From Novosphingobium album (ex Liu et al. 2023) (GTDB lineage: Bacteria; Pseudomonadota; Alphaproteobacteria; Sphingomonadales; Sphingomonadaceae): 64,000 nucleotides of DNA. The position numbers and the translations under genes were made by a program. The stretch spans positions 1 through 64,000 of the forward strand of contig NZ_JARESE010000012.1 of NCBI RefSeq assembly GCF_029076845.1, read 5' to 3'. Below are positions 50,867-60,000 of this stretch, piece by piece (within the stretch, counting starts at the first letter, position 1; every line of letters begins with the position of its first letter). Under the pieces are notes generated by a model. The model was not told the origin of the DNA. It made no database searches and saw only the letters and a list, made by a program, of their open reading frames with translations.

Positions 50867-51628
50867 ATGCGTCCCAAGACCGAACCCCTGTCGTGGATGC
50901 GCACGCCCGGAACCACCGCCGACGGGCCGCAGTATCTCGCCCTGCGGGACCAGATGGCGCTCAATATCGAGATGGGCAACTTGCCGCCGGGCGCCAAGCT
51001 GCCGTCCGAACGGCAATTGCAGACCGGCACCGGCACCGCGCGCGGCACCATCCGCGAGGCCTTGTTCCAGCTGGAGGCCGAGGGGCTGATCTACCGCCGC
51101 GACCGCAGCGGCTGGTATGTCTCGCCGCCCGCCGTCACCTATGACCCGACGCGCTGGGCCGGCTTCATGACTTATGTGACCGAGCAGGGACGCACGCCCA
51201 GCACGGAAACGCTGTCGAAGGAAAGCGCGCCGGCGCCCTCGGTCGTCGCGGATATCTTCCGGGTCGCGCCGGGCACGCCGCTGCACACCATCCGGCGGCG
51301 GCGCATGATCGATGGCCGCCCGGTGCTGGTCGAGCGGATCATCGTCGATCCCGCGCTCGCGCCCGATCTCCTGTCCCATTCGCTCGACGGCTCGCTGACG
51401 CATATCCTGACGACGCATTACGGCATCACCGTCGCGCGCAACCGCGTCGACATGCGCCCCTGCGCGCTGGTCAGGGAAGCGGCCGATGCGCTGGGTGCCA
51501 AGTCGGGCACGCCGGGCCTGCTGGTCGTGCGCACCAGCTTCGATACGGCGGGGCGCGTGGTCGAATACGATCAGGAATACTGGCGGCACGACGCCATCCG
51601 CGTGCACGTCGATCTCAACGTGCGCTAG
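50867..51628 (+). CDS. GntR-family (HutC/PhnF type) transcriptional regulator
   Basis: A 253-residue regulator. The N-terminal winged helix at about 20-90 includes PQYLALRDQMALNIEMGNLPPGAKLPSERQL and GTGTARGTIREALFQLEAEGLIYRRDRSGWYV. A UTRA ligand-binding domain follows at about 105-250. PhnF-type members repress phosphonate or phosphate-ester genes and bind TGGT-N4-ACCA; four such sites lie at promoters in this window. Its own promoter shows no clear site. ATG 50867 was chosen, with ATG 50825 possible; neither has a strong ribosome site. Convergent with phnX. Confidence 0.9.
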   Translation: MRPKTEPLSWMRTPGTTADGPQYLALRDQMALNIEMGNLPPGAKLPSERQLQTGTGTARGTIREALFQLEAEGLIYRRDRSGWYVSPPAVTYDPTRWAGFMTYVTEQGRTPSTETLSKESAPAPSVVADIFRVAPGTPLHTIRRRRMIDGRPVLVERIIVDPALAPDLLSHSLDGSLTHILTTHYGITVARNRVDMRPCALVREAADALGAKSGTPGLLVVRTSFDTAGRVVEYDQEYWRHDAIRVHVDLNVR

Positions 51629-51657
51629 GCGCATCCGGCCCGAAGCGAGCGGCCGCG

Positions 51658-52443
51658 CTAACCGATCGGCAGCTTCGCCAGCGCCTCGGGCAAGTCCGCC
51701 ACCGTATCGATCACCAGATGCGCCCCCGCTTTCGCCAGCGCGGCGCGGGCGGCGCCGACGCGGGCGGTGCGCTCCTCGGGCGAAAGTGCCGCGAAATCCT
51801 CGCGCGAGAGGCCCACGCCATTGCCGCTGGCGGCGACGCCGATGGTCCACACGCCGGCCGAACGCCCTTCGGCGATGCCGACCTCGGCATCGTCCACCTT
51901 CACGCAGGCCATCGCCGGCCAGGCGCCGAGCTCGACCAGGTTCTTCCACAGCATGAGCGGCGATGGCCGCCCGACCGCCGTGTCGCCGGCGCAGACCAGC
52001 ACGTCGGGCTTATACCCTTGCGCCTCGGCCAAGGGCAGGATGTCGGCCATCATCTCACGCGTGTAGCCGGTGCAGGAGCCGATCCTGACGCCGTCCGCGC
52101 GCAGGCGCGCGGCGACATCGGCCGCGCCGGGGATGAGTTGGGCGCACTCGCGCGCGGCCTCGCGCATCATCGGGCCGATCTCGGCGAACAGCGCCGCCGC
52201 GTCCGCCTCGCCCGGCGCGGTGCCATGCGCCGCCGTCCAGGCCGCATGGACGCGCGGGCTGGCGAGGATCGCGGCGATATGATCGCTTTTCGCCATGCCC
52301 ATGTCGGCGCGCGCCTCGGCTTCGGTCAGCGGCACGCCCGCCGCCTCGAACAGCTTGCACAGCGCGACGACCGGCGCGCGGCTGCCGAAATCGATCATCG
52401 TGCCGGCCCAATCGAACACGACCGCCTTCAATCCTGGATGCAT
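51658..52443 (-). CDS. phnX: Phosphonoacetaldehyde hydrolase (phosphonatase)
   Basis: A 261-residue HAD-superfamily enzyme that cleaves the C-P bond of phosphonoacetaldehyde to acetaldehyde and phosphate. The nucleophile D11 is in FDWAGTMID, the Schiff-base lysine K52 is in MGMAKSDHI (the hallmark that separates true PhnX from other HAD proteins), GSCTGYTREMM is at 122-132, and D184/D185 bind Mg. Length is normal. It overlaps the end of the FAD oxidoreductase gene by 16 bases and is last in the MFS-oxidoreductase-phnX operon. Confidence 0.94.
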   Translation of the reverse strand: MHPGLKAVVFDWAGTMIDFGSRAPVVALCKLFEAAGVPLTEAEARADMGMAKSDHIAAILASPRVHAAWTAAHGTAPGEADAAALFAEIGPMMREAARECAQLIPGAADVAARLRADGVRIGSCTGYTREMMADILPLAEAQGYKPDVLVCAGDTAVGRPSPLMLWKNLVELGAWPAMACVKVDDAEVGIAEGRSAGVWTIGVAASGNGVGLSREDFAALSPEERTARVGAARAALAKAGAHLVIDTVADLPEALAKLPIG

Positions 52444-53558
52444 GACGCTCTCCCCTTACTATCGAAAATACCGCCGACCACATCCTCGGCCAGCGCAAAT
52501 GCGGTGGATGCGCCGGTCCCACTGGTGACGACGACGAGCGTCACGCCCTCGCTCGCCGCGCGCACAATGCTGTGGCCGGATGCGGAGGCGAAGGTTCCGG
52601 TCCAGCGCTCGACAACCGGGGGTGCCGGGCCCAGCACCGCCTCGTACTGGCGCAGGATCTCGCCATCGACGGCATCGGCCGAGAACGGATCGGGCGTGGG
52701 CGCATAGTCGTGGCTGTCGCCGACGACCAGGCTGCCGTCCGCGCTTTGCACCACGATCAGGTGGATGCCGTAATCCAGCGCCTGGCGTGCCTCACGCTCC
52801 AGCCGGGCGCGTAGCGCGGCCGCTTCGGGCAAGGCGGCATAGCCCAGATAGCGGATCAGGCTGAGATCGCTCATGACCGGGGCGGGCAAGCTCCAGCCGG
52901 GCGCCGCCAGCCGCATCATCTGGAGCTTGCAGCGCACGATCCCCGCCTGGGCATGGATTTCGGGGCAAAGCGTCGCCCAATCGTCTCCGGGGCACAGGAT
53001 GATGCTCTCCGCGCGGTAGCTGCCGTCGCTGCAATGGACCACGCCCGTCTCGGCACGGAGGGCGGCGGTGCCACGCCGGAAGGTGACGCCATGCGCCCGC
53101 TCCAGCCACTGCGCGAGGAGCGGGATCGCCGTGCGCGATTCGACGCGCAAGTCATGCGGGCTGAGAAGCGCCGCCGCCGCCGACGGAATCGCGGGGCACA
53201 GCGCCTGTGCCTCGGTGCCGGTCAGCCGGGTGCAGCCCTCGCCCATCCCGGTCGCCAGGAAAGCGTCGAGCACGGCTGCCGCTTCCGGCCGCCGCGCGAC
53301 CAGCAGCAGCCCTTCCTGCTCGATGCGGATGCCGGCCGGCCCGGCGATCGCGCGCCAGATCGCGGCGCTGCGCCGCGCCAGATCCCAGACGCGGCCGCGT
53401 TCCTGCCCGGTCACGGTCACGAAGCCGAAATTGCGGATCGAAGCGCCATTGGCACGGGCATCGCGATCGATCACCAGCACCCGCTTGCCGCGCCGCGCGG
53501 CGGCAAGCGCATGGGCAAGGCCGACGATGCCCGCGCCGACGACGATCACGTCATGCAT
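52428..53558 (-). CDS. FAD-dependent amine oxidoreductase of phosphonate catabolism
   Basis: A 376-residue DAO-type flavoprotein. The FAD-binding VVGAGIVGLAHALAAARRGKRVLVIDR is at residues 6-32 and the C-terminal GTGASTAFALAEDVVGGI closes the FAD site. The family is found next to phosphonatase genes, and members oxidise 2-aminoethylphosphonate or its N-methyl derivative to phosphonoacetaldehyde, replacing the transaminase PhnW (established knowledge, from memory). No phnW is in the window, so this enzyme probably makes the PhnX substrate. It overlaps the MFS gene by 8 bases and phnX by 16. Confidence 0.85.
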   Translation of the reverse strand: MHDVIVVGAGIVGLAHALAAARRGKRVLVIDRDARANGASIRNFGFVTVTGQERGRVWDLARRSAAIWRAIAGPAGIRIEQEGLLLVARRPEAAAVLDAFLATGMGEGCTRLTGTEAQALCPAIPSAAAALLSPHDLRVESRTAIPLLAQWLERAHGVTFRRGTAALRAETGVVHCSDGSYRAESIILCPGDDWATLCPEIHAQAGIVRCKLQMMRLAAPGWSLPAPVMSDLSLIRYLGYAALPEAAALRARLEREARQALDYGIHLIVVQSADGSLVVGDSHDYAPTPDPFSADAVDGEILRQYEAVLGPAPPVVERWTGTFASASGHSIVRAASEGVTLVVVTSGTGASTAFALAEDVVGGIFDSKGRASCIQD

Positions 53559-54846
53559 GGGCGCGGACCATCTGCTGTCCCGACCGGAGGAATTGCAGCG
53601 CCGACAGCAAGGTCAGCAGGCTCACCAGCACGGCGGTGGCATAGACGCAACCGATGAAGAAAGGCAGCCAATCAATCATCGGCGCCGCGAAGCTACGATA
53701 GAGCAGCAGCGCGATGCTGCCGAGGTAGCCCGAGGAATCCGCGATATAAATGAGGAAGCCCGCGTTGCCCGCCCGGCCCAGCGCGGCGATCATCCGATCG
53801 AAAAGCATGGCGTTGAAAGGTGTATAGCCAAGGTAGAGGCCCGCCCCCGTCAGGATCATCCACGGCAGCGGCCCCAGCAGGTGGGCCTGGAAGGCCAGCG
53901 TGGAGCCACCCATCAGCAGCGCGCCCAACACGATAATGCCATGCATCGCCAGCAGCGCGTGCAGATTGTTGCGCACCAGCATCAGCACGCCAAGGCCGGC
54001 CAGCGCGATCACGGCCACCGGCAGCTCGCTTTGCGAGAAGATCGACGCGACATCGCCCAGCCCCATCGCGGTCCACAGCTCCACGGCGAAATTGTCGCGA
54101 AAGTCGCGCAGCGCGGTCAGCAGCACGTAACCCGTCACCAGCACCGCCAGGCCCAAGCCATGCTCGTTGAGGAACGCCGCGCGATCGCCCCGCCGCATCG
54201 GCAGGCGGACAGTGCGCTCCGCCTCGTCGCGCGCGTCGGGCGGGGGCAGGCTTTCCAGAATCCATAGCGAGGCCAGCAGCACCGGCACGAATGCGGCCCC
54301 CGTCGCCACGGGCATCCAATGCTCGCTGACGCCGTGCTGCATCAGCCAGACCGCCGCCGATTTCACCACCCCGGACGACAGGATGAAGCTCGCGCAGAGC
54401 ATCGCACCCAGCAGTTCGGAGCAGCGCCTGCCCTCGACATAGGAAAAGACGAGGCCCCAGATCATGCCCAGGGGCAAGCCGTTGAGCAGCAGGCACAGCG
54501 GGCCCCAGCCTTGCGGCAGCACCGCGAACAGCACCAGTGCCAGCCACGAACCGCCGATCAGGCACAGGATGGCCGCCGCCCGGCCCTGGCGGCCGAACTC
54601 GGCGATGACGCGGATGCCGATCAGCTTGGACAAGGCATAGCCGATCACTTGCGCGATCAGCAGCCCGGTCTTGTAATCGAGGCCGAGCGGCAGCGGCCCC
54701 ATGTCGGCATATGTTCCGGCCGCGAACGCCTTGCGGAAGGCGTACATCGCGAAATAGGCGCCGAACGCGGCCAGCCCACCGGCGACAAGAAATGCCGCCC
54801 GTGCCACAGGCGCGCGCGCCGATCGTTCGAATCGAGGATGAGCCAT
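53551..54846 (-). CDS. MFS-type transporter (DUF5690)
   Basis: A 431-residue inner-membrane protein with 12 predicted helices (first near 18-38, GGLAAFGAYFAMYAFRKAF). The DUF5690 subfamily resembles organophosphate/phosphonate MFS carriers (GlpT side of the superfamily), without a proven substrate. First in the operon with the FAD oxidoreductase and phnX; no phnCDE ABC system is present, so it is the likely inner-membrane importer. ATG 54846 was chosen; ATG 54852 lies 3 bp from the operator, leaving no room for a normal ribosome site. Confidence 0.85.
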   Translation of the reverse strand: MAHPRFERSARAPVARAAFLVAGGLAAFGAYFAMYAFRKAFAAGTYADMGPLPLGLDYKTGLLIAQVIGYALSKLIGIRVIAEFGRQGRAAAILCLIGGSWLALVLFAVLPQGWGPLCLLLNGLPLGMIWGLVFSYVEGRRCSELLGAMLCASFILSSGVVKSAAVWLMQHGVSEHWMPVATGAAFVPVLLASLWILESLPPPDARDEAERTVRLPMRRGDRAAFLNEHGLGLAVLVTGYVLLTALRDFRDNFAVELWTAMGLGDVASIFSQSELPVAVIALAGLGVLMLVRNNLHALLAMHGIIVLGALLMGGSTLAFQAHLLGPLPWMILTGAGLYLGYTPFNAMLFDRMIAALGRAGNAGFLIYIADSSGYLGSIALLLYRSFAAPMIDWLPFFIGCVYATAVLVSLLTLLSALQFLRSGQQMVRAHA

Positions 54847-54854
54847 TGCCATTC

Positions 54855-54866
54855 TGGTCTGGACCA
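54855..54866. promoter_or_regulatory. GntR-type operator before the MFS-phnX operon
   Basis: TGGT-CTGG-ACCA, matching the consensus exactly, 9 bp before the chosen MFS start. Binding here would block the whole import-oxidase-phosphonatase operon. Confidence 0.65.
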
Positions 54867-55041
54867 AATTGACGACAGCTTTGTGACTTCAGGCCCGATT
54901 GCCCGGCTGGCCGTGCTGGCGGCGGCTCATTTTCCCCCTCGTTTCCCACGGCGATCGGCGATTTTCCCTAAACTCCTTTAAAATCCCGATCCGCGCACGT
55001 CCTTAGGGAAAGCAGTTAACCGGCGGGCAAGGATAATGCAC

Positions 55042-55380
55042 ATGGCCTTCACTGACAGTGGCGCGCACACCGGCCGGCGATGCGAGACGCGCCGGCAGGT
55101 GCAGATGCTCGCCCGCTTCCGGCGCAACCTGGAAAACGTGACGGTCGTGCTCAAGGATCTCAGCCACAAGGGCGCCCGGATCGAGGGGATCGAGGGATTG
55201 TCCCGCGACGAGGCGGTGACGATCTCGCTGCCGGGCCGCAAGCCGGCGATGGCCTTCGTCGCCTGGGCCGCCGGGATGAGCGCGGGCCTGGAATTTGCCG
55301 ATGCCCTGCCACACGATTATTATGATTTCCTGGTGCGTACTTATGCCATGGGCCGCGAATCGGCCGCCGTGGCCGCCTGA
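55042..55380 (+). CDS. PilZ-domain protein
   Basis: A 112-residue single PilZ domain. The pattern is RRCETRRQVQMLARFRR, then VVLKDLSHKGARIEGI (D-x-S-x3-G-A), then LPGRKPAMAFVAWAAGMSAGLEFAD. PilZ domains bind cyclic di-GMP through an RxxxR and a D/NxSxxG motif; both are recognisable, though the first is loose. ATG 55042 has AAGGA eight bases upstream; ATG 55036 is too close. Confidence 0.8.
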   Translation: MAFTDSGAHTGRRCETRRQVQMLARFRRNLENVTVVLKDLSHKGARIEGIEGLSRDEAVTISLPGRKPAMAFVAWAAGMSAGLEFADALPHDYYDFLVRTYAMGRESAAVAA

Positions 55381-55471
55381 GCGCGGGTATGGCGAAGGCG
55401 TGCGGCGCGGATAAGGGAAATGCCGGCGGCGGGGCGCCCAGGGCCGGCCGAAACGAGAGGGCAAGCAAGCC

Positions 55472-55756
55472 ATGAAGAGCGCGGGGTTCAAGCCGACGCC
55501 GATCTTTCGCGAAAGGCGCCGGCCGCAACTGGTGAAGTTCGAACTGCGCAACGCGCGCGACGAAGTGCTCGACATCATCGTGCGCGACGTGTCCTCGCGC
55601 GGTTTCAGCGCCGCCGCGAAAGGCGCGCCGCCCACGGTCAACGAAGTGGTGAGCATGGCCATGCCCGACGGCCGGCTGCTGTGGGGCATGGTGCGCTGGG
55701 TGGAAGACAACCTGTTCGGCGTGGAATTCGATACCACTTCGGCCGGGCCGGCCTGA
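55472..55756 (+). CDS. PilZ-domain protein, second
   Basis: A 94-residue PilZ domain (FRERRRPQLVKFELR ... VRDVSSRGFSAAAKG ... WGMVRWVEDNLFGVEFD). It lies 91 bp after the other PilZ gene on the same strand. The two share layout but little sequence, so the pair is an old duplication or two independent c-di-GMP effectors. Possibly one transcript. Confidence 0.78.
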   Translation: MKSAGFKPTPIFRERRRPQLVKFELRNARDEVLDIIVRDVSSRGFSAAAKGAPPTVNEVVSMAMPDGRLLWGMVRWVEDNLFGVEFDTTSAGPA

Positions 55757-55800
55757 GAGTGTGATCGTCTTAGGTTGATGCGCCGGGACGGAGGGCGCGA

Positions 55801-56466
55801 TCAGGCCGGGTCGCGCTTGCGCCAGCGGGCCATCGCCGCATCGCCCACGAAGGGATTTTCGGCCCGCTCGCGTCCCATGGTCGATGAGGCGCCATGGCCG
55901 GGCACGAAGGCGACATCGTCGCCCAGCGCGAACAGCTTGCCACGGATCGAATCCACCAGCGTCGGCAGATCGCCGTCGGGATGCTCCCAGGCACCGATCG
56001 TGCCGCGAAACAGGATGTCGCCGACAAATGCCTGCCGGCGCGAAGGGCTGAAATAGGCGACATGTCCCCGGCTGTGGCCGGGGCAATGCAGCACTTGCAG
56101 CACTTCCTCGCCGAAGCGCAGCTCGTCGCCATCCTCCAGCCAGCGGGAAGGCGTGAAATCCCGCGCCGGCACGCCATAGCGTTCCGCCGGCTCATGCAAG
56201 TTGGCGACAAGGTGCGCGTCGCCGCGATGCGGGCCGGCGATCCGCGCGCCGGTCAACTCCGCGAACTGCGCCGCCGCGCCGCAGTGATCGAAATGGCCGT
56301 GCGTGACGAGTGCCCATTCCGGCGCAAGCTCCAGCAGGTCGATCAGGTTGAGGATCTCGGACAGATCGCCGCCCGGATCGATCACCACCGCGCGCCGGGT
56401 CCGCTCGCACCAGACGAGCGAGCAGTTCTGCTTGTAGCGCGTGACCGGGACGATCTCGAATTCCAT
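55801..56466 (-). CDS. MBL-fold hydrolase, glyoxalase II-like (YcbL type)
   Basis: A 221-residue metallo-beta-lactamase-fold protein. The metal motif HGHFDHCGAA is near 56-65, with further ligands in HCPGHSRGH and the Asp in VGDILFRG. It resembles YcbL/GloB-like thioester hydrolases; the substrate is not certain. ATG 56466 was chosen; the frame continues upstream but lacks homology. Convergent with the PilZ genes and divergent from the lipoprotein gene. Confidence 0.88.
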   Translation of the reverse strand: MEFEIVPVTRYKQNCSLVWCERTRRAVVIDPGGDLSEILNLIDLLELAPEWALVTHGHFDHCGAAAQFAELTGARIAGPHRGDAHLVANLHEPAERYGVPARDFTPSRWLEDGDELRFGEEVLQVLHCPGHSRGHVAYFSPSRRQAFVGDILFRGTIGAWEHPDGDLPTLVDSIRGKLFALGDDVAFVPGHGASSTMGRERAENPFVGDAAMARWRKRDPA

Positions 56467-56609
56467 GCCCCCATCCTGCCCGAGCGCGGCCGGCGATGCC
56501 AGAGCCCGCGCGACGATCACGATCGCGCGCGCATGATTTGATTCGCCGTGCCCGGGCCACGCGATTATGCAGGCGGGAAATGGCTGCTCGTTTGGGGGAA
56601 GAAAGACCG

Positions 56610-57023
56610 ATGAAGCGTTACCATGGCCTGGCCGCGATCGCGGCTTTTTCGCTGATCGCCTGCAAGTCCGAAAGCACTGAAGCCGCGTCCGGGGAAACCG
56701 CCGCCGCGACCGGGACGGCAACGGCAAGCGCCGCCCCGGCCCAGGCCACGGCCAGCCCGGTGGCCATGACCGGGGCCACGCCCGGCGCGAAGCCGACCAG
56801 GGACTTCATGGTGGGCAAGTGGGGCGAAGAGGGCGATTGCGCGCTCGCCATCGAATTCAAGGCCGACGGCACGATGGTCGGCCCGTTCGAACGCTGGAAC
56901 CTTGCAGACGGTATGCTGAAAATGGTCGGCAATCCGCAGAAGATCGCGCTGATCATTGTCGACGACAAGACGATGGAATCGCAGATCGGCAACGATCCCA
57001 AGCACAAGCTGACCCGCTGCTGA
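56610..57023 (+). CDS. Small putative lipoprotein
   Basis: A 137-residue protein with a signal peptide and lipobox LIAC (C18), an Ala/Thr/Ser-rich linker (about 25-60), and a C-terminal globular part (VGKWGEEGDCALAIEFKADGTMVGPF) that looks like a small lipocalin-like beta sheet. The two C-terminal cysteines may pair. ATG 56610 has GGGGGAAGAAAG upstream. Function unknown. Confidence 0.7.
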   Translation: MKRYHGLAAIAAFSLIACKSESTEAASGETAAATGTATASAAPAQATASPVAMTGATPGAKPTRDFMVGKWGEEGDCALAIEFKADGTMVGPFERWNLADGMLKMVGNPQKIALIIVDDKTMESQIGNDPKHKLTRC

Positions 57024-57042
57024 GGGGGGAGCCGCGCCCTCT

Positions 57043-60000
57043 TCAATGGAAATCGCGTGACCGGGGGATGATCCGCAAATCGCGGGGATGGCCGTGGCGC
57101 GGCATATGCCGGCGGCTTTCCAGCCCATGTCTGGCAGGCAGCGGATGGTCAACGTGATCGGCCCGCGCGCTGGGCGGCGGCGGCAGGTCTTCGGACAAGC
57201 GATGCAGATCGGCCGTCGCATCGGCCAGATGCGCGGCGATGACGTGGATCACCTCGTCATCGTATTCCACCCGGCCACGCACTTCCATCAGCCGCGCGCC
57301 CATCACCACCTTGCGCTGGCGCTCCATGAGATCGGGCCAGACCACCAGGTTGGCCACGCCCGTCTCGTCCTCCAGCGTGATGAAGCACACCCCCTTGGCC
57401 GATCCGGGCCGCTGGCGGATCAGCACGATCCCCGCCACCCGCACCATGGCGCGCACCTTGCGCGCGCGCAGATCGCCAGCGCGCGTGAAGCCGCGTTCGG
57501 CCAGGCTGGCGCGCAAAAAGGCCATGGGATGGGCTTTCAATGACAGCCGCAGCGTCTGATAATCGGTGATCACTTCCTCCGACAGCGGCATGGCCGGCAG
57601 CCGGGTCTCGGCCCGTTCCGCCCCTTCGTCACGCGCGGCGGCGGCGGCGAACAGCGGCAGATCGGGCGCGGCGATCAGGCCGCGCGCATCCCACAGCGCC
57701 TGCCGCCGGCCCAGCGAGAGCGAGGAAAAGCAATCGGCCGCGGCCAGCTTCTCGATATGCGCGGGCGAAAGCCCTGCCCGCTCGCGCAGTTCGGCGATAT
57801 CGCGAAACGCCCCGCCCGCCTCGCGCGCGGCGACGAGCCGGGCGGCGGCATGTTCGGGAAAGCCATCGACTTGCCGGAAGCCGAGCCGCAGGGCGACGGG
57901 AGAGTCCGAAGGGTCCCCGTCGGATTCCAGCGTACAGTCCCACGCGCTGGCGTTCACGTCCACCGGCAGCACCGGGACGCCGTGTTCGCGCGCGTCGCGC
58001 ACGATCTGGGCGGGGGCATAGAAGCCCATCGGCTGTGAATTGAGCAGCGCGCAGGCGAAGGCGGCGGGATAGTGGCACTTGAGCCAGCTTGAAACGTAGA
58101 CGAGCTGCGCGAAGCTGGCCGCGTGGCTTTCGGGAAAGCCATATTCGCCGAAACCCTTGATCTGGTTGAAGCAGCGCTGGGCGAATTCGGGATCGTATCC
58201 ACGCGCGATCATCCGGCCGACCATCAGGCCTTCCAACTCGTGCACGTTCCCGCGCGAACGGAATGTCGCCATCGCCTTGCGCAGCCGGTTGGCATCGCTG
58301 CTGTCGAACTTCGCCGCGTCCAGCGCGATCTTCATCGCCTGTTCCTGGAAGATCGGCACGCCCAGCGTGCGCCCCAGGATAGAGGTCAATTCGTCCGCCG
58401 GGCCATGCTCGGGCGCCGGCGAGGGAATTGTGACGGCTTCCTGCTCGTTCCGCCGCTTCAGATAGGGATGCACCATATCGCCCTGGATCGGCCCCGGCCG
58501 CACGATCGCGACCTCGATGACAAGATCGTAGAATATGCGGGGTTTCAGGCGCGGCAGCATGTTCATCTGCGCGCGGCTTTCCACCTGGAACACGCCGAGC
58601 GAATCCCCCCGGCACAGCATGTCGTAAGTCTGCGTATCCGCCTGCGGAACCGTGGCGAGCGTCAGCGCGCGGCCATGGTGTGCGCCCAGCAGATCGAAGC
58701 ACTTGCGGATGCAGGTGAGCATGCCCAGCGCGAGCACATCGACTTTCAGGATACCAAGCTCGTCGATGTCGTCCTTGTCCCACTCGATGAAGCTGCGATC
58801 GGGCATGGCGCCGTTGCCGATCGGCACGGTTTCGGTGAGCGCCCCTTCGGTGAGGATGAAGCCGCCGACATGCTGCGAAAGGTGGCGCGGCATGCCGATC
58901 ATCTGTTCGGTGAGTTTCAGCACCCGGCGCAAGTGCGGATCGGACAAGTCCAGTCCGATCTCGGCCGCATGTTTTTCCGCCACTTCATCGCCGTAGCTGC
59001 CCCAGACGGTGCGGGCGAGCGCGGAGGTCACGTCTTCCGACAGCCCCATCGCCTTGCCCACCTCGCGGATCGCCATGCGCGGGCGGTAGTGGATCACCGT
59101 GGCGCACAGGCCGGCGCGGTGGCGGCCATATCTGGCATAGATGTGCTGGATCACTTCCTCGCGCCGTTCATGCTCGAAATCGACGTCGATATCGGGCGGC
59201 TCGTCGCGGTCCTCGGAAATGAAGCGCTCGAACAGCAGCTCGTGATGCGCCGGATCGACCGAGGTGATGCCCAGGCAAAAGCACACCGCCGAATTGGCCG
59301 CCGATCCGCGCCCCTGGCACAGGATCGGCGGCTCCTGCGCCCGCGCGAAAGCGACGATGCCGTGGATGGTGAGGAAATAGCGCGCAAGCTGCTTCTTGCC
59401 GATCAGCGCGAACTCCTTCGCCAGCGCGGCCCGCACCTTTTCCGGCACGCCGTTCGGGTAATGGTGGCGCGCGCCTTCCCAGGTCAGCCGTTCCAAATGC
59501 TGCTGCGCGTCGAGCCCGTCGGGATAGCTTTCCTCGGGATATTCATAGCGCAACTCCTCCAGGCTGAAGGTGCAGGCATCGGCCACTTCGCGCGCCGCCG
59601 CGATGGCGTGGGGCCAGCGTTCGAACAGGCGCACCATCTCCCCGGGCGATTTCAGGTGGCGTTCGGCATTGGCTTCGAGCAGCCAGCCCGCCCGCGCCAC
59701 CGTGGTCTTGTGGCGGATCGCGGTCATCACGTCCTGCAAGGGGCGGCGATCGGGCGCGTGATAGAGCACGTCGTTGGTGGCCAGGATCGTCATGCCGTTC
59801 GCCCGCGCCATGGCATCGAGCGCGGCGATCCGCGCCACGTCGTTACCGGCATGGCAATAACAGGCGGCAATGTGGCGCAAGCCGGGCAATCGCGCCGCGA
59901 GATGGGGCAGGATTTCGGCGATCGGGGCGGTCAACCGCGCTTCCTTGGGAGCAGGCGGTTCGGGTTCCGGTCCCTCCCCCAGCGGGAGGGGGACGACATT

